Source: Diabrotica undecimpunctata (taxonomy: Eukaryota > Arthropoda > Insecta > Coleoptera > Chrysomelidae). From it: 64,000 bases of DNA. Where the stretch lies: assembly GCF_040954645.1 (NCBI RefSeq), contig NC_092809.1:132607914-132671913 (forward strand). Direction: 5' to 3'. Numbering within the stretch: the stretch's first letter is position 1; each line of letters starts with the position of its first letter. The position numbers and the translations under genes are program-made. The notes below the pieces were generated by a model. That model was given only the letters and a program-made list of their open reading frames with translations, did not search any database and was not told the origin of the DNA. Shown piece by piece: positions 44,145-55,489 of this stretch.

Positions 44145-45424
44145 AGACATCGAAGATATAAACGCGAGCTGGGAGAAAATTAAAAACAACATTGAAGAAG
44201 CACTAGGAGCACAGAAGCTCTAGGAAAACGCAAAGTCATACTAAACAAAGAAACAACAACAATACACCATGGTTCAGAAAAAAAAATAAAAGAGAACTGT
44301 AAAGAGAAACGAGAGGCCTACACGAAGTACAAAACGTCAAATACCCCAGAAATTCGAGACACCTATAGAAGAATACGAAATGAAACAACGCAACAAATAT
44401 GGAGATTCATAAGAAACCAATGGAAAGAAATGGCAGAATTTAAGGAATACAATAACATACCAGCTAACGAACGGGAAAAACACCTGACGGAACTGTTTAA
44501 AGTAAAGGAAAATAATAATCAACACAATACCGTACCTGACTTAGGACACGAAATAGAAATCAGTTTTCAGGAAGTAGAAATTGCCATAAATTTACTCAAA
44601 AATAGAAAGTCACGGAAAGTCAGTCAAGGCTGGCCTAGATATTAACCTCGCGAAAACAGAGTACCTATCTACAAGTGAAGAAGACATAGAAGATCTACAG
44701 ATTGATGACAACGTAACAATCAAAGGAAAGGATAAATTCAAATACCTGGGGTTTATAATCACGAAAAAGGCAACAACAGAGGAAGAAATTACACAAAGAT
44801 TAGGACAAACAAGAACAGCAATCCGACAACTTAACTCAGTATGGTGGGATAGACACCTAAATATGAAGACAAAAACGCAGATTTATAAAACATTAGTGCG
44901 AAGTATTATGACATATGGGGCTGAAAATTGGATCATAAACAAGAAAACCAGCAGTAAGATAGTAGCAACAGAGATGGAATGCCTGCTAAGATGCTGCAGA
45001 GTAACAAGAATGGATAGGAGAAGTAATGACGAAATAAAGCAAAGAACATCAATAGAAACAGACATACTAACATATATAGAAAAAAAAAGACTAAAGTGGT
45101 ATGGACATGTAAGAAGAACTAGCGACAGCAGATGGATAAAGAAAATAACCGAATGGAGCCCCATAGGAAGGAGGAAAAGAGGACGACCCCGAAAATCCTG
45201 GAGGAACGAAGTAGACGACGCCATGAGTAAGAGAGGACTAAACGATGGAGAATGGAACAACAGAGAGAGATGGAAACGGTTGAGCGAGGGAAGGCAGTGA
45301 ATACTGTAGAATCCCTAAATATATATATATATAGAAAGTCACCAGGATCAGACGGAATAACCAACCAGCTTCTAAAACACGGTAAAGAAAGTATAACCCT
45401 AGAGATAACAAAACTTATACAAAA
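44145..45424 (+). pseudogene. LINE linker and RT start, interrupted by a nested LINE
   Basis: KREAYTKYKTSNTPEIRDTY, RRIRNETTQQIWRFIRNQW and FQEVEIAINLLKNRKS lead up to 44613. The same sentence continues at 45335 with RKSPGSDGITNQLLKHG and ITLEITKLIQKLI, the first RT block. The gap is exactly the nested LINE at 44614-45330. The frame then breaks at about 45425, where another LINE begins. Confidence 0.88.
44614..45330 (+). mobile_element. (TA)n-tailed LINE family, copy 3, nested
   Basis: Flanked by atagaaagtcac at 44602-44613 and 45331-45342. Encodes [20 protein letters not shown] through [17 protein letters not shown], ending SEGRQ and a stop at 45298-45300, then gaatactgtagaatccctaaa and a short (TA)n tail. 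One small internal frameshift is possible, but 44863-45300 is open. The host at 44145-45424 may belong to the same family, which would make this a self-insertion. Confidence 0.9.
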
Positions 45425-46905
45425 ACTAATATTGCATTGCATGAATGAATTAACTAGACCCCCAACGCTAGAGGAGGTCCAAACGGCAATCCACATACAA
45501 AAAAGCCATAAAGCACCGGGAATAGATAAAATACCGGCAGAACTACTCAAGCAAGGAGAAAGGAATTTGACACAACATATGTACCAGCTTATAGGACAGA
45601 TATAGATAGAAGAAGAAATCCCCCAACAATGGAAGAAAAGTATAATCTGCCCTATTCATAAAAAAGGAGACAAACTGTTGTGTAAGAGTTATAGAGGCAC
45701 CTCTTTACTTTGTTCGGGATAAAAAATACTCACAAACATCATTAATCGAAGACTACAACCTCCCACGGAAAAAATCATCGGGGAATATCAAGCAGGGTTT
45801 AGGCAAAATAGATCTACCATTGACCAACTATTTACAGTTAAACAAATACTAGCCAAAGCATGGGAATATGACATGAACGTTTACAATCTCTTTGTAAATT
45901 TTAAACAAGCCTATGATTCAATAGATAGAACAATTCTACCTAACATATTGCAAGAATTTGATATACCATCAAAATTAATACGACTAGTGCAAATGACAAT
46001 GACAGAAACAGAAGCACAGATATGTATTTAGGGACAGATCACTGATGCGTTTACGATAACGCAAGGACTGAAACAAGGCGACGGACTGGCCCCAACGCTC
46101 TTTAATCTTGCTCTTGAATATGTAATTAGACAGTTGACGGTGAGCGGAAATAACATACTACAAATCTACCCAATTATCAGCATACGCAGATGATATAAAC
46201 ATAATGAGCAAAACAGTGAATGCAGAGGAATAAACCTAGGTTGAGTTGAAACAGAGTGCAGAAGCAGTAGGGCTAGCAATAAATACAAATAAAACAAAAC
46301 TACTCATACAAACCAGATCAAATAGACCGACGCAACAACACTTTATTGACGATATAGAACATGTGAATAGATTCACATACCTAGGAATGGATCTGGTCGC
46401 AAGCAATGAAGAAGAACCGGAAATAAATAAAAGGCTTATGCTGGCAAATAAAGCCTATTTCGCGATGGGCCACATTAACATGGGTGGTGACACAGAAATC
46501 TGCCAATGCATTAGATGTGTTTAAAAGAAAAATCTTACATAGGATACTGGGCCCAATAAGTGAAAACAATAACTGGCGAATTAGGTATAATAGAGAAATA
46601 TACGAGCAATATAGCGAACCAACTCTAGCACATTACACTAAACTGCAGAGATTATGGTGGGCAGGGCACGTGGTCCGCATGCATGAGAATAGAATCCCCA
46701 GAAAATTACTAAATGCAAGAATGCTGGGAAAAAGACCTGTTGGAAGACCTAAAAAGAGATGGGAAGACGAAGTCGATGAGGATGCCAGGAACTGTCTGGG
46801 AACACGTTCATGGAAAAGAACAGCGGTAAATCGAAATGATTGGAGAAGCCTGTTGAAGGAGGCCAAGGCCCAATTTGGGTTGTAGTGGCATTGGATGGAT
46901 GGAAA
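45425..46905 (+). pseudogene. LINE with (TGGA)n tail, RT and C-terminus, decayed
   Basis: [72 protein letters not shown] and GLKQGDGLAPTLFNLALEYV show RT. The catalytic box lies across a frameshift near 46185 (AYADDIN in the second frame). Then INTNKTKLLIQT, FTYLGMDLVASNEEEPEINK and an open C-terminal frame 46484-46885 with FKRKILHRILGPISENNNW, LWWAGHVVRMHENRIPRKLL and GRPKKRWEDEVDEDA. It ends AQFGL, a stop, then tggatggatgga. Confidence 0.88.
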
Positions 46906-47131
46906 CTCCGTATTTACTTTAAATCTAGACGAAATATTTAGAGACCATCATTATAAATTAAAGAGGAAACAGACGACAGCAAGGTCCAGTGTGAACTTCT
47001 TGCCAAACAGAGTATTTAATATCCGGAATAATTTGGATCAAGACACCATATTGGCAACTAGTGTTAACATTTTTAAAAATAGAGTTGATAGTTCGATATT
47101 TCATAAAATTTATAAGATTATATTATTTTAA
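46906..47131 (+). pseudogene. 3' end of a CR1/Rex-type LINE
   Basis: An open frame reading HHYKLKRKQTTARSSVNFL, PNRVFNIRNNLDQDTI and NIFKNRVDSS. This is the usual C-terminal sequence of this LINE group (F-x-N-R-V-x-N-x-W/R-N-x-L and FK-N-R-x-D). Flanked on the left by the (TGGA)n LINE tail. Confidence 0.6.
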
Positions 47132-47379
47132 GACCGCATTATTTATTGTTTCACAATTTTCTTTGATGTACTTAATTTTAACTTTATAATTGTTATTAGT
47201 TTTATAATAATATTCTTCTGTATTTTTGGACATGATAGGAGCTCGCTTCTTTGCTCATGTTTGTTTTAGAATAATATACGGGATGTCTCAGAAAATAAAT
47301 AAATTAAAAGATTGAAACGTAGACGCCAGTTTAACACGGTTCGACCTTAGGTCCAATTTTGTTTACATTATAGTTCGAG

Positions 47380-47635
47380 AATATTATAAAGATACATAAC
47401 TTTGAAGTGTGTAAAGCATTTAAATATGAAGGAACAACTATCACTAATGAAATCAGAGTAGAACGAGAAGTTGAAACGCAAATACCGGCGGGAAACAAAT
47501 CTTTCGTTGCAGTGCACATTTCTTGAGATCAAAACTTTTCTCAAAAGGTGCAAAAATCTAGATATACGAAACCATAATACGACCAGCAGTCGCGGATGGA
47601 AGCAAAAAAGGACGCTAACAAAAAAATTATTAAAT
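47380..47635 (+). pseudogene. LINE C-terminal fragment
   Basis: EVCKAFKYEGTTITNEIRVE, REVETQIPAGNKSF and a shifted IYETIIRPAVADG-like block match the YLGT-to-TYG stretch of LINEs. Frameshifted and short. Confidence 0.65.
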
Positions 47636-49677
47636 TGAAAAACATATCCATTTTTTGCAAATTTAACTTTATGTTATTCGCATAGAATAGTAGTTTTTTA
47701 TGGATCTCACACATTCAGTTGCGTAAAAATCCCAAATGTCCGGAGTAGGTAAACTACATATAACATTCGGATAGTTTTAGAAAAACAACAGATGTCCATG
47801 CGGTTTGTTGTAAAAGCAACACTTGTCCCATCTTAGTCATCGGTCATCGCTAAGCGTGAATGATCTTGTCTATAAATTTATCAGTATTAGAAAAATACTC
47901 GTAGTTCAGCATGGCAAAAACTGTTCAACACAATACCTCTAACGTTATAACATTTGTGAAATTTGAACTACAGATCAACCACGAAAACGGAAAAGAAAAG
48001 GTTATCGAAGGGAAACCATAAAGCATGCTAAAATACATGGAGTTGCTCACAAAACGCATAAAGGTGATAGGGATGTTTTAGCCCGAACAACAGAAAATGA
48101 CTGTAAGTAAGTTTTTCGATAATAAAAAGTTGTTTTCTCAATGCTTATGACTTCAATCTTGGTTGTAGGTGTAAATGTTACCGATGCTTATATGTAATAA
48201 AACAGGAACAACGTTATGACTTACTGAATATGTTTAATAATATGAACACCAAAAACGACGCAGTCGTATCCCACAATGCTTTACCTAACCACAGTACTAC
48301 TAGTGACAGTGGAAATGAACATACAAACAATGCTCGACATCAAGAAGGTTCATGACATGTAGCTTCTTTTATGTATAAAATTCGACTACCAGGACAAGAC
48401 GTGCCAAAAGCTCTTCGTAGTATTTTCGGTGTTAACTGAAATGCACATAAGTCGAATTGGAAATAGCTTAGCAATGAGTGGATGTTCTTCAAAAGATGCT
48501 TGGGGCAAGCATACAAATAGGCTTAAGAAGACACACCCTGCTGATATAGGAATCATAATAGCTCATATTTCAAAGTTTTAGCTTTAGAATATTTTAGCTT
48601 CATTCAAAGGCCGCCAAAGTCATTATCCATGGAGACTGGACAAAAAGAAAATTTATCTACCATCAGAGTTAAATGTAAAATATATGTACAGAGCCTTTAA
48701 AGAACTTCACCCATAGTCCAAGGTTTCTTACTTTGTTTGTTATAACATATTTCAAACGCGATTTAACAAATCTTTTTCTTACCCCAGATGTGACACTTGT
48801 ACATTATGTGATGAAACTGAAAACCAACTCAAACTACAGAATATCGATAAATCAACAAAAAAGGAACTACTTCAAGTGAGAAACCTTCATCACGCTAAAG
48901 CAAAGGCATTTTATGATATAAAACGAAAAATTAAACATAAATGTCAGCATAGTAATAATGTATCTGCAATAGCCTTTCACTTTATGCAAAATCTTTCGCT
49001 ACCCAATTTGACTACAAATAAAATTTTCTACAGCAGACAACTACTAAAATTTTCTACAGTACTATGTAGTATTCGGTGTACACAACATCGGAGGAAATTA
49101 TGTCCATATGTATTACGAAGGAATGGCTAATCGTGGTCATAATGAAGTAAATTCCATGATATTTTATTATCTAAAATATCATATACTCGGTAAAATGGAT
49201 GAAATATGTTTTTTCTCTGATGGTTGCCCGGGTCAGCACAAAAAATACTTCTTTATCCGCTTTTCATATATCTTGGTGCATGTACTGAAATTAGTATCAG
49301 AGGTAACACACGTTTACCCAATACGAGGACATTCATACCTACCTTGCGATAGTGATTTTAGTCTCATTTCTCATGCAAAAAAGTAGTTGTTGATGTTCCA
49401 GAAGAATTCTCTATTTAAAGTGGTTAATGCTGGTAAAGAAACTGACTGGTTTCTTATGGACGAAAGTTTTAAGGATTTATTTTTAAAGAATCCAAAACCA
49501 AAAATGTCATAAAGCCAGCAAGAATGTACCGAATATCTGAGAAGTATCCTGGACAAGTTCTAATACGTCAAAGTTATTACGGTCCATGGAGGTCCCACAC
49601 CATTACTGGAAAAACAACACCAAAACAAATAACTCTGATACCAAAAAAAGCGAAAAATAAAATAGGTCAACCAAAGT

Positions 49678-50509
49678 ATATATATATATTTAGGGATTCT
49701 ACAGTATTCACTGCCTTCCCTCGCTCAACCGTTTCCATCTCTCTCTGTTGTTCCATTCTCCATCGTTTAGTCCTCTCTTACTCATGGCGTCGTCTACTTC
49801 GTTCTTCCAGGATTTTCGGGGTCGTCCTCTTTTCCTCCTTCCTATGGGGCTCCATTCGGTTATTCTTTTTATCCATCTGCTGTCGCTAGCTCTTCTTACA
49901 TGTCCATACCACTTTAGTCTTTTTTGTTCTATATATGTTAGTATGTCTGTTTCTATTGATGTTCTTTGCTTTATTTCGTCATTACTTCTCCTATCCATTC
50001 TTGTTACTCTGCAGCATCTTCGCAGGCATTCCATCTCTGTTGCTATTATCTTACTGCTGTTTTTCTTGTTTATGATCCAATTTTCGGCCCCATATGTCAT
50101 AATACTTCGCACTAATGTTTTATAAATCTGCGTTTTTGTCTTCATATTTAGGTGTCTATCCCACCATACTGAGTTAAGTTGTCGGATTGCTGTTCTTGTT
50201 TGTCCTAATCTTTGTGTAATTTCTTCCTCTGTTGTTGCCTTTTTCGTGATTATAAACCCCAGGTATTTGAATTTATCCTTTCCTTTGATTGTTACGTTGT
50301 CATCAATCTGTAGATCTTCTATGTCTTCTTCACTTGTAGATAGGTACTCTGTTTTCGCGAGGTTAATATCTAGGCCAGCCTTGGTATATTCTTCTTGTAG
50401 TTTCTTCATCATGTAGCTGAGGTCGTCTTGGTCTTGTGCAATCACTACTTGATCGTCTGCAAAACTTAACGTATATAGGTATTCGTTCCGTACCGGTACT
50501 CCTATGCGT
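49678..50509 (-). mobile_element. (TA)n-tailed LINE family, copy 4
   Basis: A perfect 11-bp duplication, tcaaccaaagt, lies at 49667-49677 and 50510-50520. The (TA)n tail is short. It interrupts the DUF7869-like pseudogene. Confidence 0.93.
49708..50509 (-). CDS. LINE C-terminal ORF of copy 4
   Basis: Open for the whole insertion, ending SEGRQ and a stop at 49708-49710. It reads VPVRNEYLYTLSFADDQVVI (with the catalytic FADD), [91 protein letters not shown] and [18 protein letters not shown]. The best-preserved copy of the family in the window, but 5'-truncated within RT, so not autonomous. Confidence 0.9.
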
Positions 50510-50939
50510 TCAACCAAAGTTCCGCGTTCTAATGGAGTTAACTAAATATCTCAAGAATCCTCTTAATAAAGAAGTTTATTTTTATCTAGAACCAAAATCC
50601 GGGGAAACCAAGGACCATACTTCAGTCGTAGAACTATTTAGCGATGATAATAGCAGGGTGGCGAATAGACATCATAGAATTTTGTGCTATTTCTACGAGG
50701 ATATTTTATATGTTCATTTTCCAATATGTTTTGCTAAGCTGTTACCGATTTTTGTTTAAAATATCAATAAGAATATAAAATCGACTTCTACTTTTATTTT
50801 TATATCCACATTCCTTCCAATGAATATCTTAGTAAAAGTTAGGTTTGAAACAAATTGAAGCTGGGCAGTTTTTCTTGATTTGCCAAAATTTTAATTTTTG
50901 GAGTGAATTTTTAAGTGTTGTTTTTTAAATAAACGGTTT

Positions 50940-51240
50940 AATTGCTGGTCTGTGAACGTAAAATCCTTTGAATAATATATGGGCCTTGCAGAAATACAAG
51001 TGACACACTAATGGAGAAACATACACAACATTGAGTTAGAGTCTCTCTTCCCAAAGGAAAGTTTAGTGAGAAAAAGTCCAGTAGACTAAGATGAGCCAAA
51101 CACGTGGCACGTAGCAATGACAATCACCTTGTAAACCATGTGTTTTAGGAAAGACCAGATGGAAGAGGAGATGCAGTCAGAAAGGATCTGGAGAAAATGG
51201 AATGTGATACAATGGAAAATAGTGGCACAGTACCTACAAA
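50940..51240 (+). pseudogene. LINE C-terminal fragment
   Basis: KSSRLR, then AKHVARSNDNHLVNHVF, ERPDGRGDAVRKDLEKME and a W-x-x-x-A-type end fit a LINE C-terminus (WxGHVxRM ... GRPxxRWxD). Decayed. Confidence 0.6.
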
Positions 51241-52516
51241 AATGAAAAGCAAATGGATATTGACAGTGCCTGATTCATACATAAATTCCCACTCATTTTA
51301 CCCACCTGAAAGTACAGGTGCTATTAATACAATTAATTAAGATATTCAATAATTGATTTATTCGCTAAATTATCATGTACTAAATACAAACTCTGCGTAT
51401 GTGTATTTTGTGTGTGGGCGTGTGAGTTTGTGTGGGGACCTATGTCACACAGATGTAAAAATGTTAAGCACGGAAAAGAAAATATTCCTACACGCTGTTT
51501 GTCTGTTCCACCAAATCATCAAAAAATCATTACCAATATATCTTTTTAAAAAAATAATATATTTAATATAAATTGGTCTGACATGCACACTGTCCACACA
51601 AAGTACAAACATACAATTATAGATCCACCACGTAGCGCGTCGTACAGAACAATTCAAATTCTCATTTACATATCAAATATCAAGAGTATACAATGGACTA
51701 ACAAAGTAATTACAATTAAAATTTCTTTTAAAAAATCTCTTAAATCTAAATTTCTGAGTAAAACATGCCCCTACCAGTTAATGGCCTTCCTTTATTCATC
51801 ATTTTTTATTTAGTTTAATGAGTCTCTTGATTTTTAATATTTGCCGAGTCTTAACACTGGTAAAACTTTATTTTCATTAAATTTTATTGTGGGTTTTTAT
51901 AATATTGTTACTACTGTGATTCAGGACAGACATTCACAAAAAATTTTCTTGCTTAGCCCGTCAACAGGTATTTTCATCACAATTTATTTTTGTGCCAGTA
52001 TCGGTCATTTTTCGTACTCTTTTTTGTAAACAAGCATGTTAAAGTAGATGTGAACAAATAATTAAGTTAAAAAAGAAACTAAAGGAATTAAAGTTTTTAA
52101 AACAAAAAAAGAGTCAATCTGCACAATCATTACATATGTAATGCTATAGGTAAGACATAGCAGAAAGAGAAACATAATTAATAACAACTTACTAACAATT
52201 ATTAAACAACATTTGACCTGTAATAGGAGTATAGTAAATTAAGGATTGAATCAATATTTTGATGAAAATGTATATTTTCATATATGTATGAAAGGAGTTG
52301 AATGCAAATTTTTTTTAAACATACTCTGCAGTAAAATTCATTGTTTATTTTGTTATTAATATAAAAATACAATACACTGCCACATAATTCAATATAATAA
52401 TACAATACAAATTAAAATGCAATATTCATAAGTATTTAAAAATGACAATAATATACATAACTTTTCTATTTACGCATATGTTTAATTTACCATGTAATAA
52501 TATTAATAAAAAAGTC
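51241..52516. other. AT-rich DNA, nothing recognised
   Basis: Several short open frames (51353-51571, 51583-51813) lack any known motif. Confidence 0.5.
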
Positions 52517-52588
52517 CTCCCCGACTGGGAATCGAACCCCGGTCTCTCTCGTGACAGGCGGGGATACTGACTAATATACTACCGAGGA
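52517..52588 (-). tRNA. tRNA-Asp (GTC)-like gene, probably decayed
   Basis: The minus strand gives a 72-base cloverleaf-like sequence: acceptor TCCTCGG paired with TCGGGGA, discriminator G, anticodon loop CTGTCAC (GTC, Asp), T loop TTCGATT. A run of six T follows within a few bases, a Pol III terminator. The anticodon stem (CCCGC/GAGAG) has two mismatches and the T stem (CGGGG/CCCAG) one, so it is more likely a pseudogene or a tRNA-derived repeat head than a working tRNA. No intron. Confidence 0.75.
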
Positions 52589-52739
52589 CATGACATAAAG
52601 TATTTCAAAATTGACAGTTCTGGGTCATACAGTGATTTATTGAGGATATTATTTTGAAATAAAAAAGACTAATATAATTATGAACATTTAATAAATAATA
52701 CAAAACATATTATATAAATAATAATATTAATAAATATTT

Positions 52740-52796
<57 letters not shown>

Positions 52797-52830
52797 TATG
52801 TATATATATAATATATATAATATTAAATAT
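52740..52830. repeat. (TA)n microsatellite, imperfect
   Basis: About 25 TA units (52743-52790), then interrupted tata runs to 52830. Confidence 0.95.
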
Positions 52831-54010
52831 ATATACAAAAGGAACATTTTTATATTCGAGAGAGGAAGAGAGAGAAAATATATCTTCTGTCTCTCTCTTA
52901 CTCATTATCTTACATATGTAATGATTTCACAGATTCACTCCCATACAAATTTCCAACGTGGAGCGCGCGTATAGAAGTATAACTTAAATAAATTCGAAAA
53001 TAAGGAAAAAAGTGCCTCAATTAGCCAATAAATTTTTTTAATCGATATTATGATATCTATGCGAAAATGAATAGAGTATGTATCGCTATAGAGTATAGAG
53101 TATGTATGTGTCGATGTCAACAGCACGTAGGAAGGAGGTTACCTGCGCTGCTCAGTCGAACTATTATCACTGTCGAGTGGAGTGGTTTGATAAAATTTGA
53201 ATGACAAAAAGATTGTGCTTTTGCGATGTTATGTGAGTCAAGTGATGATAGTGATGAAATGTCAGCTGTCACCAAGTGGTGTCTGCTTGATAATATACAG
53301 ACAATTTTTAGTGCATCCAATAAATTTGAAAAGAAGCCGTTTAGGGGAATACCAAAATCTTTTTCTCGAACTGAAAAATTACCTGGAACGATTTCATTCG
53401 TATATGAGAATGACGCCTGAAACATTTTCGTACTTATTGGAAACTAAAATTTCCAATTTTTTTTAATATTCTGGATTGCTTTGTTTCTCACCACAACTTT
53501 CAACGAGCTCTAATTAAATCAGAAGGAAAGTTGGTCGTAACTATCAGGTAACTATTATGTGAAATTATTAAAAAAGAATTTTTATTTTACTTATCCTTTA
53601 ACCTATTGATGTTTTTGATACCAAACAATGTTTAATACTATTTATTTATACAATAATGTTGGCCGTTATGGTTTATATCTTTGAGTTTGATTAATATTTT
53701 AGCCCGTTTGAACTACATTTGGGTTGGCCCAATGAAGTTTTCAGTTCTTGGTTGATAATTAAACGCGCATTTATAAACTCAAGTTTATTGGATTGAATAC
53801 ATAATACAAAAAAATCAGTCACAATGAAATAGTTTTTACCATCTGCATTTTTGATAACAGGTATAGCGTCTTTGTAACCACTGTCATAAGGTAGATAGGG
53901 TGAAGTTGAATCTTAATATTTTATTGTAGGAAAATGCCACATATGAAGTATTCGGGGCATTTATTGCTTGTTGAGGTAGGTAGGCCATATCAAAAAGCAT
54001 CTTTTGAATC

Positions 54011-54246
54011 TGCATCATCATCATCATCACGTAGCGCTACAACCCTGGGTGGGTCTTGGCTGACTGAACAACGTTTTTCCAATTTGTTTGGTCTTCCATC
54101 AACCTAGGGTCAAATGGAATGTTCATTTTCCGGAGATCTGCTTGGATGTTATCTCTCCATCGCATTCTGGGACGTCCGAGTGATCTTTTGCTTGTGGAAA
54201 TCTGCACCCGGAAGTGTAATTTTTCAGGTGGGGTCAGCTGTCTCAC
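54011..54246 (-). pseudogene. LINE 3' end fragment with (GAT)n tail, inside Harbinger
   Basis: On the minus strand: KRSLGRPRMRWRDNIQADLR, MNIPFDPRLMEDQTNWKNVV and SAKTHPGL, a stop (54037-54039), then gatgatgatgatg. Only the C-terminal 69 residues remain. Confidence 0.85.
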
Positions 54247-54419
54247 GTGTGATAGAAGAGGATTAAAGAAAAAAATATCCTCATCATTCGAGTTTTTGAC
54301 AGCTTTATTCTGTTTAATTTTCAGTTTCTCGTTTTCCTAATTCAACAGCTGTTGGCAAATAAGAGTTTGAGGTGTTACTCTTTTGATGTATCCAATTTTT
54401 TGTCGTGATGGTGTTTACA

Positions 54420-54730
54420 TTTTGGGATTATTTTACATTTGTAATGTATTCTGAAGCTCCATTTGCAAAAGGACTTAAAGCACGAACAATAATTTCTTCA
54501 TTTCTTTCTTTTTTACCATCTTCTGATCCGGTAAGACTGCTATTATCATTTTGGTTGAATGCATAGTTTCCACTGGATAGTCTAGGGATGAACTGATCAG
54601 TCAAAAAAAGTATTGACTCCAAGCATGGCCAGCTTGAGAAGGGCTCGTCTGGAGCAGTTGATTCTGACTTCAAGGTTAGCTACTTCCTAAATTACTGGCA
54701 AAATTTTTCCAGACATATCCGACTTTTTTA
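54420..54730 (-). pseudogene. Harbinger accessory (MADF/Myb-like) ORF fragment
   Basis: FSSWPCLESILFLTDQFIPR, LSSGNYAFNQNDNS and NEEIIVRA-like sequence. The WPY-x-x-x-(M/I)LFLxDQF motif is typical of the second Harbinger protein that carries a MADF-like domain. Truncated upstream by the LINE fragment region and stops. Confidence 0.6.
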
Positions 54731-55489
54731 TCTGAAAATAAAAAAACATTTATAGTAAATTGAAAGTCAATGTATTTTGTTTCAGGTATCTAGCAACGGT
54801 GATGTTAAATCCCTTGAATATGCCTTCAAAATGAGCGCTTCTATGTTAAAAACTATTTGCAAGTGTTTCTGACAGGTTTTGTAACCCCTTCACATGTCTG
54901 CATGATCTACTTCAAATTTCCAATGCTTCGCTGCACGGTTCAATGAAGTGTGAAATTTTCTAAACTGCCTTGGTGCCACTCATGGAATGCATTGCAGAAT
55001 AAAGTGTCCCACTCATTCTGGATCTATATATGATAATAACAAACATTTCTTTTCTATTTTGCAAGCAGTAGCCGATGACCATTACAAGATTGTGTGTATT
55101 GATGTTGAAGGATATGGTAAACAAAGTGATAGGGATACGTTTGCTGTCTCTGTTGTTGGTCGTTTATTGGAAAATAATAAATTGCCTATACTTAAAGACA
55201 CACAGATTCCCTTAATTGACACAGATACCCACTAAAGAAGAACATCCATGAGACCTTATGGTAAAAACAACCTAGGCGATGCTAAAGACATATTTAATAC
55301 AAGATTGTCAATTAAAATCTTATTTTTTAAGTGGTGTATCCTGTGTACTTACATAGAAACTAATCCGTCTACTGCGGATGATATTATTAAAGGAGTTTGT
55401 ATTTTACATAACCTAGTTTTTAATATAGATCGATTCTGTGGTGACCTTAAAGACATTTTTGATTATTTTACAACTTTACAATAACTATT

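Larger units (their letters stand above)
47900..50760 (+). pseudogene. Decayed DUF7869-like gene (probable transposon protein), split by a LINE
   Basis: Across stops and frameshifts one can read GQDVPKALRSIFGVN, LPSELNVKYMYRAFKELH, CDTCTLCDETENQLKLQNI (a CxxC-type metal site), FHFMQNLSLPNLTTNKIFY, MYYEGMANRGHNEVNSM, ICFFSDGCPGQHKKYFFIRF, VTHVYPIRGHSYLPCDSDF and QVLIRQSYYGPWRSHTIT. The SDxCxGQ...PxRGHSxxPCDxDF series is the core of a large arthropod protein family of probable transposon origin. The frame is interrupted at 49678-50509 by a LINE and resumes at 50521. The gene is dead. Confidence 0.75.
53160..55484 (+). pseudogene. Harbinger (PIF) transposon remnant with nuclease ORF
   Basis: The N-terminal part reads RLGEYQNLFLELKNYLERF and HSYMRMTPETFSYLLE (53300-53450), then KSEGKLVVTIR ending at a possible donor gtaact. 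From 54990 comes CPTHSGSIYDN, YKIVCIDVEGYGKQSDRDTF (DDE core; D-V-E in place of the usual D-V-G) and LLENNKLPI. From about 55248 comes RPYGKNNLGDAKDIFNTRLS, then DIIKGVCILHNLVFNIDRF. Stops and shifts break it, and the second catalytic Asp block is missing. A MADF-type ORF lies on the opposite strand inside (54420-54730), as is usual for this superfamily. Confidence 0.8.

Noticed and set aside
49748..50125. Plus-strand frame rich in Ser/Leu/Phe (also seen at 39627, 44883 and 22195 in the matching orientation)
   Set aside because: Antisense shadow of the LINE C-terminal ORF, repeated because the LINE is repeated.
50436..50759. A 107-residue plus-strand ORF as one protein
   Set aside because: Its first part is antisense LINE; only the part after 50521 continues the DUF7869-like pseudogene.
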